NCBI GenBank assembly: GCA_038062745.1
Contig: JBBTWO010000073.1
Location: 1-8,171 of the forward strand
Source: JBBTWO01 sp038062745
GTDB taxonomy: Bacteria > Patescibacteriota > Microgenomatia > UBA8517
Direction: 5' to 3'
Length of the DNA stretch: 8,171 nucleotides
Position numbers and translations under genes: made by a program. Below the pieces are notes generated by a model. That model was not told the origin of the DNA. It searched no databases and saw nothing but the letters and a program-made list of their open reading frames with translations. Positions 1-5,066 of the stretch are shown here, one piece after another. How positions within the stretch are numbered: position 1 is the stretch's first letter; the number at the start of each line of letters is the position of its first letter.

Positions 1-143
1 AGCCAAAGCCAGCAACAAGTAAAAAGAAAAAGTTTTTGGTCAACAAACTTGGCCAAGAAATCCAGGAAGTAAAACAAGAACAAGCAGCACTGACACCTGT
101 TGAAGTTAGCCATAAGAAAGGTTTTTGGGAAAGGTTTAACTAA
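1..143 (+). CDS. C-terminal fragment of an unidentified protein (5' end outside window)
   Basis: An open frame enters from the left edge (first whole codon at 3) and ends with TAA at 141-143, immediately followed by the ATG of the next gene. Forty-six residues are visible. The fragment is very lysine-rich at first (PATSKKKKFLVNKLGQ), then Glu/Gln-rich (EIQEVKQEQ), and ends in KKGFWERFN. Stop and start abut with no spacer, and the likely ribosome binding site of the next gene (AAAGG at 130-134) lies inside this frame, so the two are probably co-transcribed and translationally coupled. No domain can be recognised from this tail. It could belong to the same phage-like unit as the next gene, but nothing in the fragment proves that. 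Confidence 0.6.
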   Translation, partial: PKPATSKKKKFLVNKLGQEIQEVKQEQAALTPVEVSHKKGFWERFN

Positions 144-659
144 ATGGCTGGCAAGATGACCTATGATACTAGCAAAAAGCTATTCATCTTAAATGATGGT
201 GTAATTACCTTTAATGTTGTAGTGGATCTCTACTCAGACGCCAAAGAAGACTGGAAAACAAACACAACACTTAATAAATTCATCTTCCCTATTGTTGCTA
301 TTGGTGGCCAGGGAATTGGTGGAGGCCAAAAAGTATCGACGTATGTGATTTTGCGAAATGGCTGGAAAATTCGTCCCCACGAAGCAGATCATACCTTAAC
401 AGTTGCAGGCAACTTAATTACTGAAGACGAGACCAGCCCATTTGTAAATGTATTGGGAGATTATCAAGTGATTATTAAGTCCGTTGTCTCGTCAAACTCA
501 CTTACCGCTTCTGGAGCCAATATTTCCCAGGCTGATCTTGACAATATTTCAGCCAGCGTTTGGGAAGAGCTGGTTGCCAGTCATATTGGAGTTTCAGGCA
601 GTGCAGCAAAATTCTTGAAAGATATTAGAACTAAGGCCACACTGGCCTCACTTAAATAA
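144..659 (+). CDS. Phage-type minor structural (tail-region) protein homolog
   Basis: This encodes 171 residues with no signal peptide or membrane segment. The order of features resembles small structural proteins found near tail genes in many tailed phages: an N-terminal beta region with a DLYSDAKEDWK element (around 29-39), a Gly-rich stretch (around 53-62), ILRNGWKIRP (around 69-78), then DHTLTVAGNL and TSPFVNVLGDYQV. The last 50 residues carry a helix-like ADLDNISASVWEELVASH segment followed by GVSGSAAKFLKDI, matching the 'aVWd..ladH...Gs.g..l' ending I associate with such phage proteins. The ATG at 144 abuts the upstream stop and has AAAGG nine bases before it. A second in-frame Met at codon 5 is possible. 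The family assignment is from memory of sequence style. Its place just upstream of the Tat genes is odd, and it may be a domesticated phage gene or a prophage edge. Confidence 0.6.
   Translation: MAGKMTYDTSKKLFILNDGVITFNVVVDLYSDAKEDWKTNTTLNKFIFPIVAIGGQGIGGGQKVSTYVILRNGWKIRPHEADHTLTVAGNLITEDETSPFVNVLGDYQVIIKSVVSSNSLTASGANISQADLDNISASVWEELVASHIGVSGSAAKFLKDIRTKATLASLK
634..648 (+). terminator. Short GC hairpin at the 3' end of the phage-like gene (weak terminator candidate)
   Basis: AGGCCA (634-639) pairs perfectly with TGGCCT (643-648) across a 3-base loop, inside the last codons of the phage-like gene. The following sequence is AT-rich but lacks a run of T, so efficient intrinsic termination is doubtful. 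It may only attenuate transcription into the Tat genes or act as a 3' stabilising stem. Confidence 0.25.
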
Positions 660-663
660 TTAG

Positions 664-707
664 CATGATTTATACATGAGTACATGATTTATACATGAGT
701 ACATGAT
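664..707 (+). repeat. Tandem 19-bp repeat forming a chain of ATGA stop/start overlaps before tatA
   Basis: A 19-base unit, CATGATTTATACATGAGTA, occurs at 664-682 and 683-701, with the first 6 bases of a third copy at 702-707 that supply the start codon of the first tatA (703). ATGA occurs at 665, 676, 684, 695 and 703. Reading each ATG gives micro-ORFs of 5, 4, 5 and 4 codons including the stop. The TGA of each overlaps the ATG of the next, and the last overlaps the tatA ATG. The first micro-ORF begins 5 bases after the upstream gene's TAA at 657-659. There is no convincing Shine-Dalgarno sequence for tatA, so start usage here may depend on reinitiation (inference). Confidence 0.75.
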
Positions 708-873
708 AAAAAATATTGGCTTAACAGAGATATTAGTAGTTGCAGCAATTTTATTTATCTTGTTTGGTGGCAAGAAATTGACTGAAATTGCTAAGGGGTT
801 GGGAGAATCAACCAGTGAAATTAAAAAAGCAAAGAAGGAATTTGATAAAACTGTACAAGGGGGTGATAAATAA
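703..873 (+). CDS. tatA: TatA/E-family twin-arginine translocase subunit (first copy, divergent)
   Basis: This 56-residue protein has the classic TatA layout: a short N-terminus (MIKNIGLTEI), one transmembrane helix (about residues 8-21), the FGG hinge at 21-23, then an amphipathic helix (KKLTEIAKGLGESTSEIKKAKKEF) and a charged tail. TatA proteins oligomerise around TatBC-substrate complexes and form the transient pathway for folded twin-arginine proteins. The usual LPE after the hinge is LTE here, and the tail is longer than in the other three copies, so this is the most diverged paralog. It could be a specialised or TatB-like partner, although it is far shorter than a typical TatB. The start at 703 lies in a 19-bp tandem repeat and lacks a good Shine-Dalgarno sequence. 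The stop overlaps the next tatA start by one base (TAATG). Confidence 0.88.
   Translation: MIKNIGLTEILVVAAILFILFGGKKLTEIAKGLGESTSEIKKAKKEFDKTVQGGDK
857..867 (+). promoter_or_regulatory. Strong ribosome binding site of the second tatA
   Basis: AAGGGGGTGAT at 857-867 matches the perfect anti-16S complement AAGGAGGTGAT at 10 of 11 positions. It lies 5 bases before the ATG at 873, inside the last codons of the first tatA. This supports ATG 873 as the start and suggests high translation of the second copy. Confidence 0.8.
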
Positions 874-1016
874 TGTTTCGTGGAATTGGCGCAACTGAAC
901 TATTAATCATAGCTGCAATCTTAGTACTTTTATTTGGAGGAAGAAAAATCCCAGAGCTTATAAAAGGCTTGGGTCAGGCTATAAAGGAATTTAAGAAAGC
1001 TTCGAAAGAAGAGTAA
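873..1016 (+). CDS. tatA: TatA/E-family twin-arginine translocase subunit (second copy)
   Basis: This is a 47-residue TatA-type protein: MFRGIGATELL, a transmembrane helix (about residues 8-20), the FGG hinge (21-23), RKIPELIKGLGQ with the conserved Pro-Glu, and an amphipathic EFKKASKEE end. It is minimal in length, lacking the long C-terminal tail of enterobacterial TatA, as is common in compact Tat systems without a separate TatB. The Glu at position 9, in the membrane-entry region, is shared by all four copies in this window. It starts in a TAATG overlap with the preceding tatA and ends 4 bases before tatC, so it belongs to a tatA-tatA-tatC-tatA operon. Its N-terminus is nearly the same as that of the copy after tatC (MFRGIG.TE), which suggests those two are the closest paralogs. 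Synonymous codons differ throughout, so the duplication is not recent. Confidence 0.92.
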   Translation: MFRGIGATELLIIAAILVLLFGGRKIPELIKGLGQAIKEFKKASKEE

Positions 1017-1020
1017 AGAC

Positions 1021-1767
1021 ATGGAGAGTAATACCTTAACTACAGACTTAAATAAACTTTCTGTAAATAAATACTTTCCCTATCTGTCTGAAATTAGAAA
1101 AAGACTATTATTTTTAGTTTCTATTTTTTTAATATCTTCAGCAGTGGGGTTTATTTATTATGAGAAGATTATTGTGGCAATTTTTACGCTTTTGGATTTA
1201 CCAAAAGTAAACATTGTCTTTACTTCTCCATTCCAGTTTATTGATCTGTCTATTAACAGTGCAATTTTAATGGGCACAATTATTACCTTCCCATTCGTTC
1301 TTTCCCAAGTATTGTCATTTTTGCGCCCTGCCCTGTCAAAAAAAGAATATAAGCTTACTCTTTACCTTCTGCCCTTAAGTTTAGTGCTGTTTGTAGTTGG
1401 TTTTGGTTTTGGTATGGTGATTATGCGCTACGTTGTGGTCATTTTCTATGAAAAATCCCTGGCATTGGCAATTGGTAACTTACTGGACATTGGTAAACTC
1501 CTTTCAAACATCTTTGTCACTTCAGCCTTTATGGGGTTAGCTTTTCAGTTTCCCATTGTTATGACTCTTCTGATGCGTTTAAAGGTGGTAAAGTATCAAA
1601 CATTCAAAAAACAAAGACTTTTTGCCTATATTGGTTCCTTGTTTTTTGCAGCTATATTGCCACCAACTGATTTATTGAGTTTAGTACTGTTATGTATGCC
1701 ACTGGTATTACTTTTTGAATTGACCCTTATTTTAAATAGATTATTCTTGCGATCACACTTGTTGTGA
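1021..1767 (+). CDS. tatC: Sec-independent protein translocase TatC
   Basis: TatC is the six-helix membrane receptor that binds twin-arginine signal peptides and nucleates TatA assembly. The 248 residues match the family length. Near the N-terminus YLSEIRKRL (21-29) is the signal-peptide-binding motif, with E24, R26 and R28 kept. FLRPALSKKEY (100-110) matches the conserved loop, with E109 aligned to E. coli Glu103. ILPPTDLLS (212-220) contains the conserved Asp (D217), followed by the last helices and E233. Hydrophobic segments lie at about 29-46, 77-99, 114-135, 164-186, 200-213 and 219-240. The intramembrane position equivalent to E. coli Glu170 is Gln here (AFQFP, Q176). The start at 1021 is 4 bases after the second tatA stop and has only a weak purine-rich site (GAAGAG) before it. 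Twin-arginine substrates are not visible in this window. Confidence 0.96.
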   Translation: MESNTLTTDLNKLSVNKYFPYLSEIRKRLLFLVSIFLISSAVGFIYYEKIIVAIFTLLDLPKVNIVFTSPFQFIDLSINSAILMGTIITFPFVLSQVLSFLRPALSKKEYKLTLYLLPLSLVLFVVGFGFGMVIMRYVVVIFYEKSLALAIGNLLDIGKLLSNIFVTSAFMGLAFQFPIVMTLLMRLKVVKYQTFKKQRLFAYIGSLFFAAILPPTDLLSLVLLCMPLVLLFELTLILNRLFLRSHLL

Positions 1768-1768
1768 T
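1752..1768 (+). repeat. Small inverted repeat across the tatC stop
   Basis: ATCACA (1752-1757) and TGTGAT (1763-1768) are perfect complements around a 5-base loop, spanning the tatC TGA stop. The stem lies just upstream of the AAGGAG ribosome binding site (1777-1782) of the next tatA. It could influence translation or mRNA processing between tatC and the third tatA, but a 6-bp AT-containing stem is weak evidence. Confidence 0.3.
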
Positions 1769-1793
1769 TGCTTGGCAAGGAGCGTGATTATGT

Positions 1794-1943
1794 ATGTTTA
1801 GAGGAATAGGTACAACAGAAATTATTATTTTAGCAGTTATTGTGTTAGTTTTGTTTGGAGGTAAAAAACTTCCAGAGTTAGGACGGGGTATTGGTGAGGC
1901 TCTCAAAGAGTTTAAAAAAGCACTAAAGAAGGAGGAAAAGTAA
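1794..1943 (+). CDS. tatA: TatA/E-family twin-arginine translocase subunit (third copy)
   Basis: This is a 49-residue TatA-type protein: MFRGIGTTEII, a transmembrane helix (about 8-20), FGGKKLPELGRGIG with the canonical hinge and LPE, and an amphipathic Lys-rich end (EALKEFKKALKKEEK). It is the most canonical copy in the operon. ATG 1794 is chosen because an upstream ATG at 1790 stops after three codons and the tatA frame is closed by TGA at 1785-1787. AAGGAG at 1777-1782 is an acceptable, rather distant, ribosome binding site. The gene ends at 1943, directly against the ATG of the protease-like gene (TAAATG). It also contains that gene's AAGGAGG site (1929-1935), so the two are translationally coupled. 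Having a TatA copy on each side of tatC is unusual. Confidence 0.92.
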   Translation: MFRGIGTTEIIILAVIVLVLFGGKKLPELGRGIGEALKEFKKALKKEEK

Positions 1944-2357
1944 ATGCTTTTACCCTTATTTGCTGCTTTTGCACCATTTATTCTCTGGCTTGTGGAAGTG
2001 TTTTTACCCTACCCGCATATTGTTGAGGAGTTGGCAAAAGCAATCTTTATCTATCCAACAGTAAAATACAAATCTACAAGTCAGAGAATTGTGTCTGGAG
2101 TTATTTTTGGCTGTATCTTTGCCTTCTCAGAAAGTATATTTTACTTGTTTTCAATTTATGGCTTTGGGCAAGCACCAATTATATTTATACAAAGACTGGC
2201 ATTAACCTCACTTCTCCACTGCCTAACTTCTGTGATAATTGCAGTCAACTCACTAGACAAAAAGTGGCTTAGGTTGGCCGTTGCAGTAACACTTTCAATA
2301 GCAATCCACTACTTATACAATACTTACCTGCAAGGTGAGACCTTGCAGGTTAATTAA
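1944..2357 (+). CDS. Compact PrsW-like intramembrane protease (M82-type) candidate
   Basis: This is a 137-residue, strongly hydrophobic protein. It shows the ordered motifs of PrsW-type glutamic intramembrane proteases: EExxK at E28-E29-L-A-K32, FxxxE at F59-E63 (IFAFSES), a helix with H92 (LLHCLTS), and HxxxN at H122-N126 (HYLYN). These polar residues sit in hydrophobic helices, as expected for a membrane active site. PrsW in Bacillus cleaves the anti-sigma factor RsiW, but relatives also serve elsewhere and the substrate here is unknown. At 137 residues it is much shorter than Bacillus PrsW, with fewer helices, so a divergent subfamily is likely. It abuts the preceding tatA and has a perfect AAGGAGG site 8 bases before its ATG. 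Its last codons contain a terminator-like hairpin, and its stop overlaps that of the convergent gene. Membership is fairly convincing from motif order; activity is inferred. Confidence 0.72.
   Translation: MLLPLFAAFAPFILWLVEVFLPYPHIVEELAKAIFIYPTVKYKSTSQRIVSGVIFGCIFAFSESIFYLFSIYGFGQAPIIFIQRLALTSLLHCLTSVIIAVNSLDKKWLRLAVAVTLSIAIHYLYNTYLQGETLQVN
2326..2350. terminator. Perfect 10-bp hairpin between convergent genes (bidirectional terminator candidate)
   Basis: ACCTGCAAGG (2326-2335) pairs perfectly with CCTTGCAGGT (2341-2350) over a 5-base loop. On the + strand it is followed by TTAATTAATCTTTT, which is moderately U-rich. It lies within the last codons of the protease-like gene and just beyond the stop of the convergent 811-codon gene, so it is well placed to stop transcription of both. 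On the - strand the following bases are mixed A/T without a U run, so termination there is less certain. Confidence 0.65.
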
Positions 2358-4789
2358 TCTTTTACAAATTCAGCTGATACCCAGCCTGCTCCATCAGATA
2401 ACTGGATTTGTATCCAGCCATCATCCTCGCCAAGCATGCGATATTCTTCTCCGGGGTTAACCTTTGCAACAATTTCCCCGTTTGGGGTTTGTCTAACTCT
2501 AAGCCAGCCAGTTGGTGTTTCGCCAATTACTACTGTTTTTTCTTTTGTATTTTGGTTTTGGGTAGTCGTTCCTAAAGTTTGTGTTTGCTTGTCTTGTTGT
2601 ATGGTTATCGTTTCTTTGCTTTCTAACGCTTGTACAGTGACTTGGTGAGCAACAAGGCCACTGGCAAGTGCGGTCAAACTTCCAAAGATAATCATGGGAA
2701 GTATGGTTTTTAATAATCTCTTTACTCTTAAATTTTTGAGATTTACTTTTGGTAATTCTATTGCCGTACTTTCACTTACACCATTACCGTTAATAATGAT
2801 TGATTTCATATAAACAGATAAAAATACAAAGCCTGCAATCATAATCACAATTGTTCCCCAAACTGCAATAGCTTGCGATCCCCCTACAAAGCCAAAGAAG
2901 TTGTTGATACTCCCTGCTTGGGTAACCAAGTCCTGCATTTTGGTTAATTTCTCCTGCACTGAGTTCATTTCTATTTTTGCCTCTCGATAAGCCCTTATTT
3001 TTTGTTCTGGGGTAATGGCTGTGGCCTGGACTGCAGCAATTTTGTCTAAAGAGACATCAATATCGCTTTTTAGAGTCACTCCTTGGGCAAAGTAAGCAGT
3101 TTTCTCAAGGGGTTTTGCCAACTCTTGTGTTTGTTTTCTGGCAGAATCTATTTGGGCGCTCGTTACTTCCCAAATATCTTGAGTTCTAATAGAAAAGGTT
3201 TTTGTCTGACCAGCTGAGAGGGCAATCTCACCCTCTACATATAACTGTGCTTTTTCGGCGTCATACTTAACCGCCAAACCATCGTCCACTTCCAAAATAT
3301 CTTCTTGGACAAGCTCTTTTGGCAAATAATACTTAACTGCTGCTTTTTGCTCTATTAAGGCAGAGGGGTTAGTGACCAAAGTTTTAAACACTACACTACC
3401 CTCTTCAAGCCAGGTATTGGCAATATATGATTTTTCCCCCAATGCCAGAAGTTTTTTGTTGGAGTAAAGCACTCCCCGCATGGCCAAAAGTCTATTTTTA
3501 AATTGTTTTTCGGCTGTTAAATTATATTTTTTGAAACTGTCCAGCGCCAACACTTGTCCTCCCCTGGGCAGCAAGTTAATAGCTGCAATCTGGCGCTCCA
3601 GATCATTTGCTTGACTTGTCCAGTTTGCATTTATTTTTTTGTCAGCATTAAAAGCAATAAGCAAAGTGTCCACCTCCTCAGACTTTTGAACTAGTTCGTC
3701 TGACAAGTATGCTGTTTGTTTTAGTTTGCCATATAAAGTCTTACTGGCTAGATTATCATTTTGGTTACCTACAAGTTTTTCAAGATCTAAGGCATATTTT
3801 GCTAAGGCAATAATTTCTTCTTTGGCCTGGGGGGTTTTCCCCTCAGTTGAAATAAGCGTTAGGGCATTTTTAGTGGAGGCTGAAATAGCTGTAATTTGGT
3901 CTGCCACATCGTCTGCTTGTTTCCAATCCCAAGTACTTTTAATCCAACTGGCAAGGCTGGTCAGTGAATCCTGGCCACTTGTTCCTTTTACAGTTTCTTC
4001 AATTGTTAAAAGCTCATCCACAAGTTGTTCTTTGGTCAGCTTTTTCCAAGAGTTAGTAAGTTTTTGGGTGGTGCTGTTTACATATTGGCCATTTACAAAG
4101 ATGCGCTCGGTAACACCTTGGGTTTGATTAACTTTTGATTCTAAGTCAATCTCCTCTTCTTCCAGGATATTTTCAATTATCGGCCTATTAACTAATTTCT
4201 CAACTAGATTTCTGGTCTCAGTAGTTTTTGTTTCAATTCCAGTAATAGTTGATGAGGAGCTATTCCAAATATCTGCTACTAAGCTACCAAATGATGACAG
4301 AGTTCTAGTGGAGTTGTTCCAGATATCGCTGCTTAAACTGCCAAAGGTTGTTAGTGACCTGCCAGAGTAACCCCAAACAGCACTGGCTATTTGGTCAGTT
4401 GTTAATGAATTTGCTGACGACACAGCTACCACTACTTCAAAGCTTTTGTCCAAACACAAATAGTCGGTTCCTGAAGTACAGCATACTTGGGCTCGATATA
4501 GACCAGTTGTTGCAGGAGCAGTAAAGGTGTGTGAGTACCATCCATCTGCTGCTGCAGACATCGCTTGAGAAGTCAGGTGTGAAGTGCCATCAGGATATTT
4601 ACTAGTTAAATTGCAAGTTGCATCGGTTATCGGGATATAGGAATCGTCATAGAAGAATTCTCCAATTGTACAATCAGTTGCCGTGGTACATTTTTGGGCA
4701 CTGCCCACTGCAGCCTTTACTCCAGATGGATATATAAAGGCTGCCAGTATTATTGTCAAGATGATTAAGCATCGCTGGGCAGATTGCAT
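2354..4789 (-). CDS. Large secreted/membrane-anchored surface protein with C-terminal SH3-like domain
   Basis: This 811-residue protein has a Sec-type signal peptide (hydrophobic 8-20, likely cleavage after VKA at 24-26) without twin arginines. Residues about 30-122 form a Cys-containing beta domain (C34, C40, C59, C103, C104, C112) with a YPDGT...GWYSHTFTAP...GLYRAQV pattern, as in Ig-like domains. Residues 132-177 hold short repeats ending in AVW or DIW with RxLxxFGSL linkers. A long, mostly helical region follows, then a beta segment (about 486-541: YYLPKELVQEDIL...TQDIWEV) and a coiled region (about 542-625). Two membrane helices lie at about 640-662 and 696-715. Residues about 753-811 look like a bacterial SH3 domain (GWLRVRQTPNGEIVAKV...GWVSAEF), probably binding cell-wall peptide. 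It starts 8 bases after tatA on the same transcript, and its own ribosome binding site is weak. The architecture resembles large surface proteins of Patescibacteria; its exact role is unknown. Confidence 0.8.
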   Translation of the reverse strand: MQSAQRCLIILTIILAAFIYPSGVKAAVGSAQKCTTATDCTIGEFFYDDSYIPITDATCNLTSKYPDGTSHLTSQAMSAAADGWYSHTFTAPATTGLYRAQVCCTSGTDYLCLDKSFEVVVAVSSANSLTTDQIASAVWGYSGRSLTTFGSLSSDIWNNSTRTLSSFGSLVADIWNSSSSTITGIETKTTETRNLVEKLVNRPIIENILEEEEIDLESKVNQTQGVTERIFVNGQYVNSTTQKLTNSWKKLTKEQLVDELLTIEETVKGTSGQDSLTSLASWIKSTWDWKQADDVADQITAISASTKNALTLISTEGKTPQAKEEIIALAKYALDLEKLVGNQNDNLASKTLYGKLKQTAYLSDELVQKSEEVDTLLIAFNADKKINANWTSQANDLERQIAAINLLPRGGQVLALDSFKKYNLTAEKQFKNRLLAMRGVLYSNKKLLALGEKSYIANTWLEEGSVVFKTLVTNPSALIEQKAAVKYYLPKELVQEDILEVDDGLAVKYDAEKAQLYVEGEIALSAGQTKTFSIRTQDIWEVTSAQIDSARKQTQELAKPLEKTAYFAQGVTLKSDIDVSLDKIAAVQATAITPEQKIRAYREAKIEMNSVQEKLTKMQDLVTQAGSINNFFGFVGGSQAIAVWGTIVIMIAGFVFLSVYMKSIIINGNGVSESTAIELPKVNLKNLRVKRLLKTILPMIIFGSLTALASGLVAHQVTVQALESKETITIQQDKQTQTLGTTTQNQNTKEKTVVIGETPTGWLRVRQTPNGEIVAKVNPGEEYRMLGEDDGWIQIQLSDGAGWVSAEFVKD

Positions 4790-4797
4790 ACAAATTA

Positions 4798-4941
4798 TTA
4801 TGCGTTTTCTTTAGCGGCTTTTCTAAATTCTTTAATAGCCTCACCTGTTCCTCTTGCTAATTCTGGGAGCTTCTTGCCGCCAAAAATAACTAAGAAAATC
4901 AGACCTAAAACTACTAGTTCTGGTGTTCCTAAATTAAACAT
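4798..4941 (-). CDS. tatA: TatA/E-family twin-arginine translocase subunit (fourth copy)
   Basis: This is a 47-residue TatA-type protein on the minus strand: MFNLGTPELVV, a transmembrane helix (about 8-20), FGGKKLPELARGTGEAIKEFRKAAKENA with the canonical FGG hinge, LPE and amphipathic helix. It has the best ribosome binding site in the window (AAAGGAGGTG, complement of 4949-4958, 7 bases before the ATG) and a near-consensus promoter upstream, so it should be strongly expressed. That fits the known need for TatA in excess over TatC. It is the first gene of a two-gene unit with the 811-residue surface protein, 8 bases apart, and converges on the main Tat operon. An overlapping ATG at 4961 opens only a short out-of-frame leader and was not used. 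Confidence 0.92.
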   Translation of the reverse strand: MFNLGTPELVVLGLIFLVIFGGKKLPELARGTGEAIKEFRKAAKENA

Positions 4942-4948
4942 GCACTAA

Positions 4949-4958
4949 CACCTCCTTT
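4949..4958 (-). promoter_or_regulatory. Strong ribosome binding site of the fourth tatA
   Basis: The minus-strand sequence AAAGGAGGTG contains the full AAGGAGGTG anti-16S complement and lies 7 bases before the ATG at 4941. It fixes that start and predicts efficient translation of this small gene. Confidence 0.88.
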
Positions 4959-4967
4959 CATGACTTA

Positions 4968-4996
4968 ATTACATTCCGTGGCCAGGTAAGTGTCAA
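4968..4996 (-). promoter_or_regulatory. Sigma-70-type promoter of the tatA-surface protein unit
   Basis: Reading the minus strand, TTGACA (complement of 4991-4996) is a perfect -35 box. After exactly 17 bases comes TGTAAT (complement of 4968-4973), which matches TATAAT at 5 of 6 positions. A start point near 4961 would give a roughly 20-base leader carrying just the ribosome binding site. It is one of the two clearest promoters in the window. Confidence 0.8.
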
Positions 4997-5007
4997 TCGC
5001 CAACTAA

Positions 5008-5059
5008 AATCTTATCTTAATCTTATCAAAATTTCAAAATTAGCCTCGAGATTTTGATA
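5008..5059. promoter_or_regulatory. Repeat cluster in the divergent intergenic region (operator candidate)
   Basis: Two direct copies of AATCTTATC start at 5008 and 5019, an 11-base period close to one helix turn. A perfect 9-bp inverted repeat follows: TATCAAAAT at 5024-5032 and ATTTTGATA at 5051-5059, with a further CAAAAT at 5035-5040 inside the loop. The cluster lies between the -35 box of the minus-strand tatA promoter and the start of the plus-strand winged-helix gene. That is where an autoregulator of both genes would bind (inference). The AT-rich background makes small repeats somewhat likely by chance. Confidence 0.45.
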
Positions 5060-5066
5060 GTTAAAT

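Noticed and set aside
660..702. Sigma-70 promoter for the plus-strand Tat operon (TATACA boxes in the 19-bp repeat)
   Set aside because: No TTGACA-like -35 box lies at 16-18 bases from either TATACA. The operon may be read from upstream instead.
664..707. CRISPR-like or mobile-element repeat
   Set aside because: The units are directly tandem with no spacers, there are only two full copies, and no cas gene, transposase or terminal inverted repeats occur in the window.
2436..2648. A 70-codon plus-strand open frame rich in Val/Ser/Phe
   Set aside because: It lies wholly antisense within the SH3-containing part of the 811-residue protein, has no plausible ribosome binding site, and its composition is that of a shadow frame.
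3726..4127. A 133-codon plus-strand open frame
   Set aside because: It is antisense to the helical middle of the 811-residue protein, and no recognisable motif appears. The minus-strand frame is continuous with a signal peptide, repeats and domains.
2354..4789. Tat substrate encoded next to the fourth tatA
   Set aside because: The N-terminus (MQSAQRCLIILTII) has no twin-arginine motif and a strongly hydrophobic core typical of Sec signals.
4997..5066. A plus-strand promoter for the Fic-like gene
   Set aside because: AT-rich hexamers such as TAAAAT at 5005 exist, but none pairs with a -35 box at acceptable spacing.
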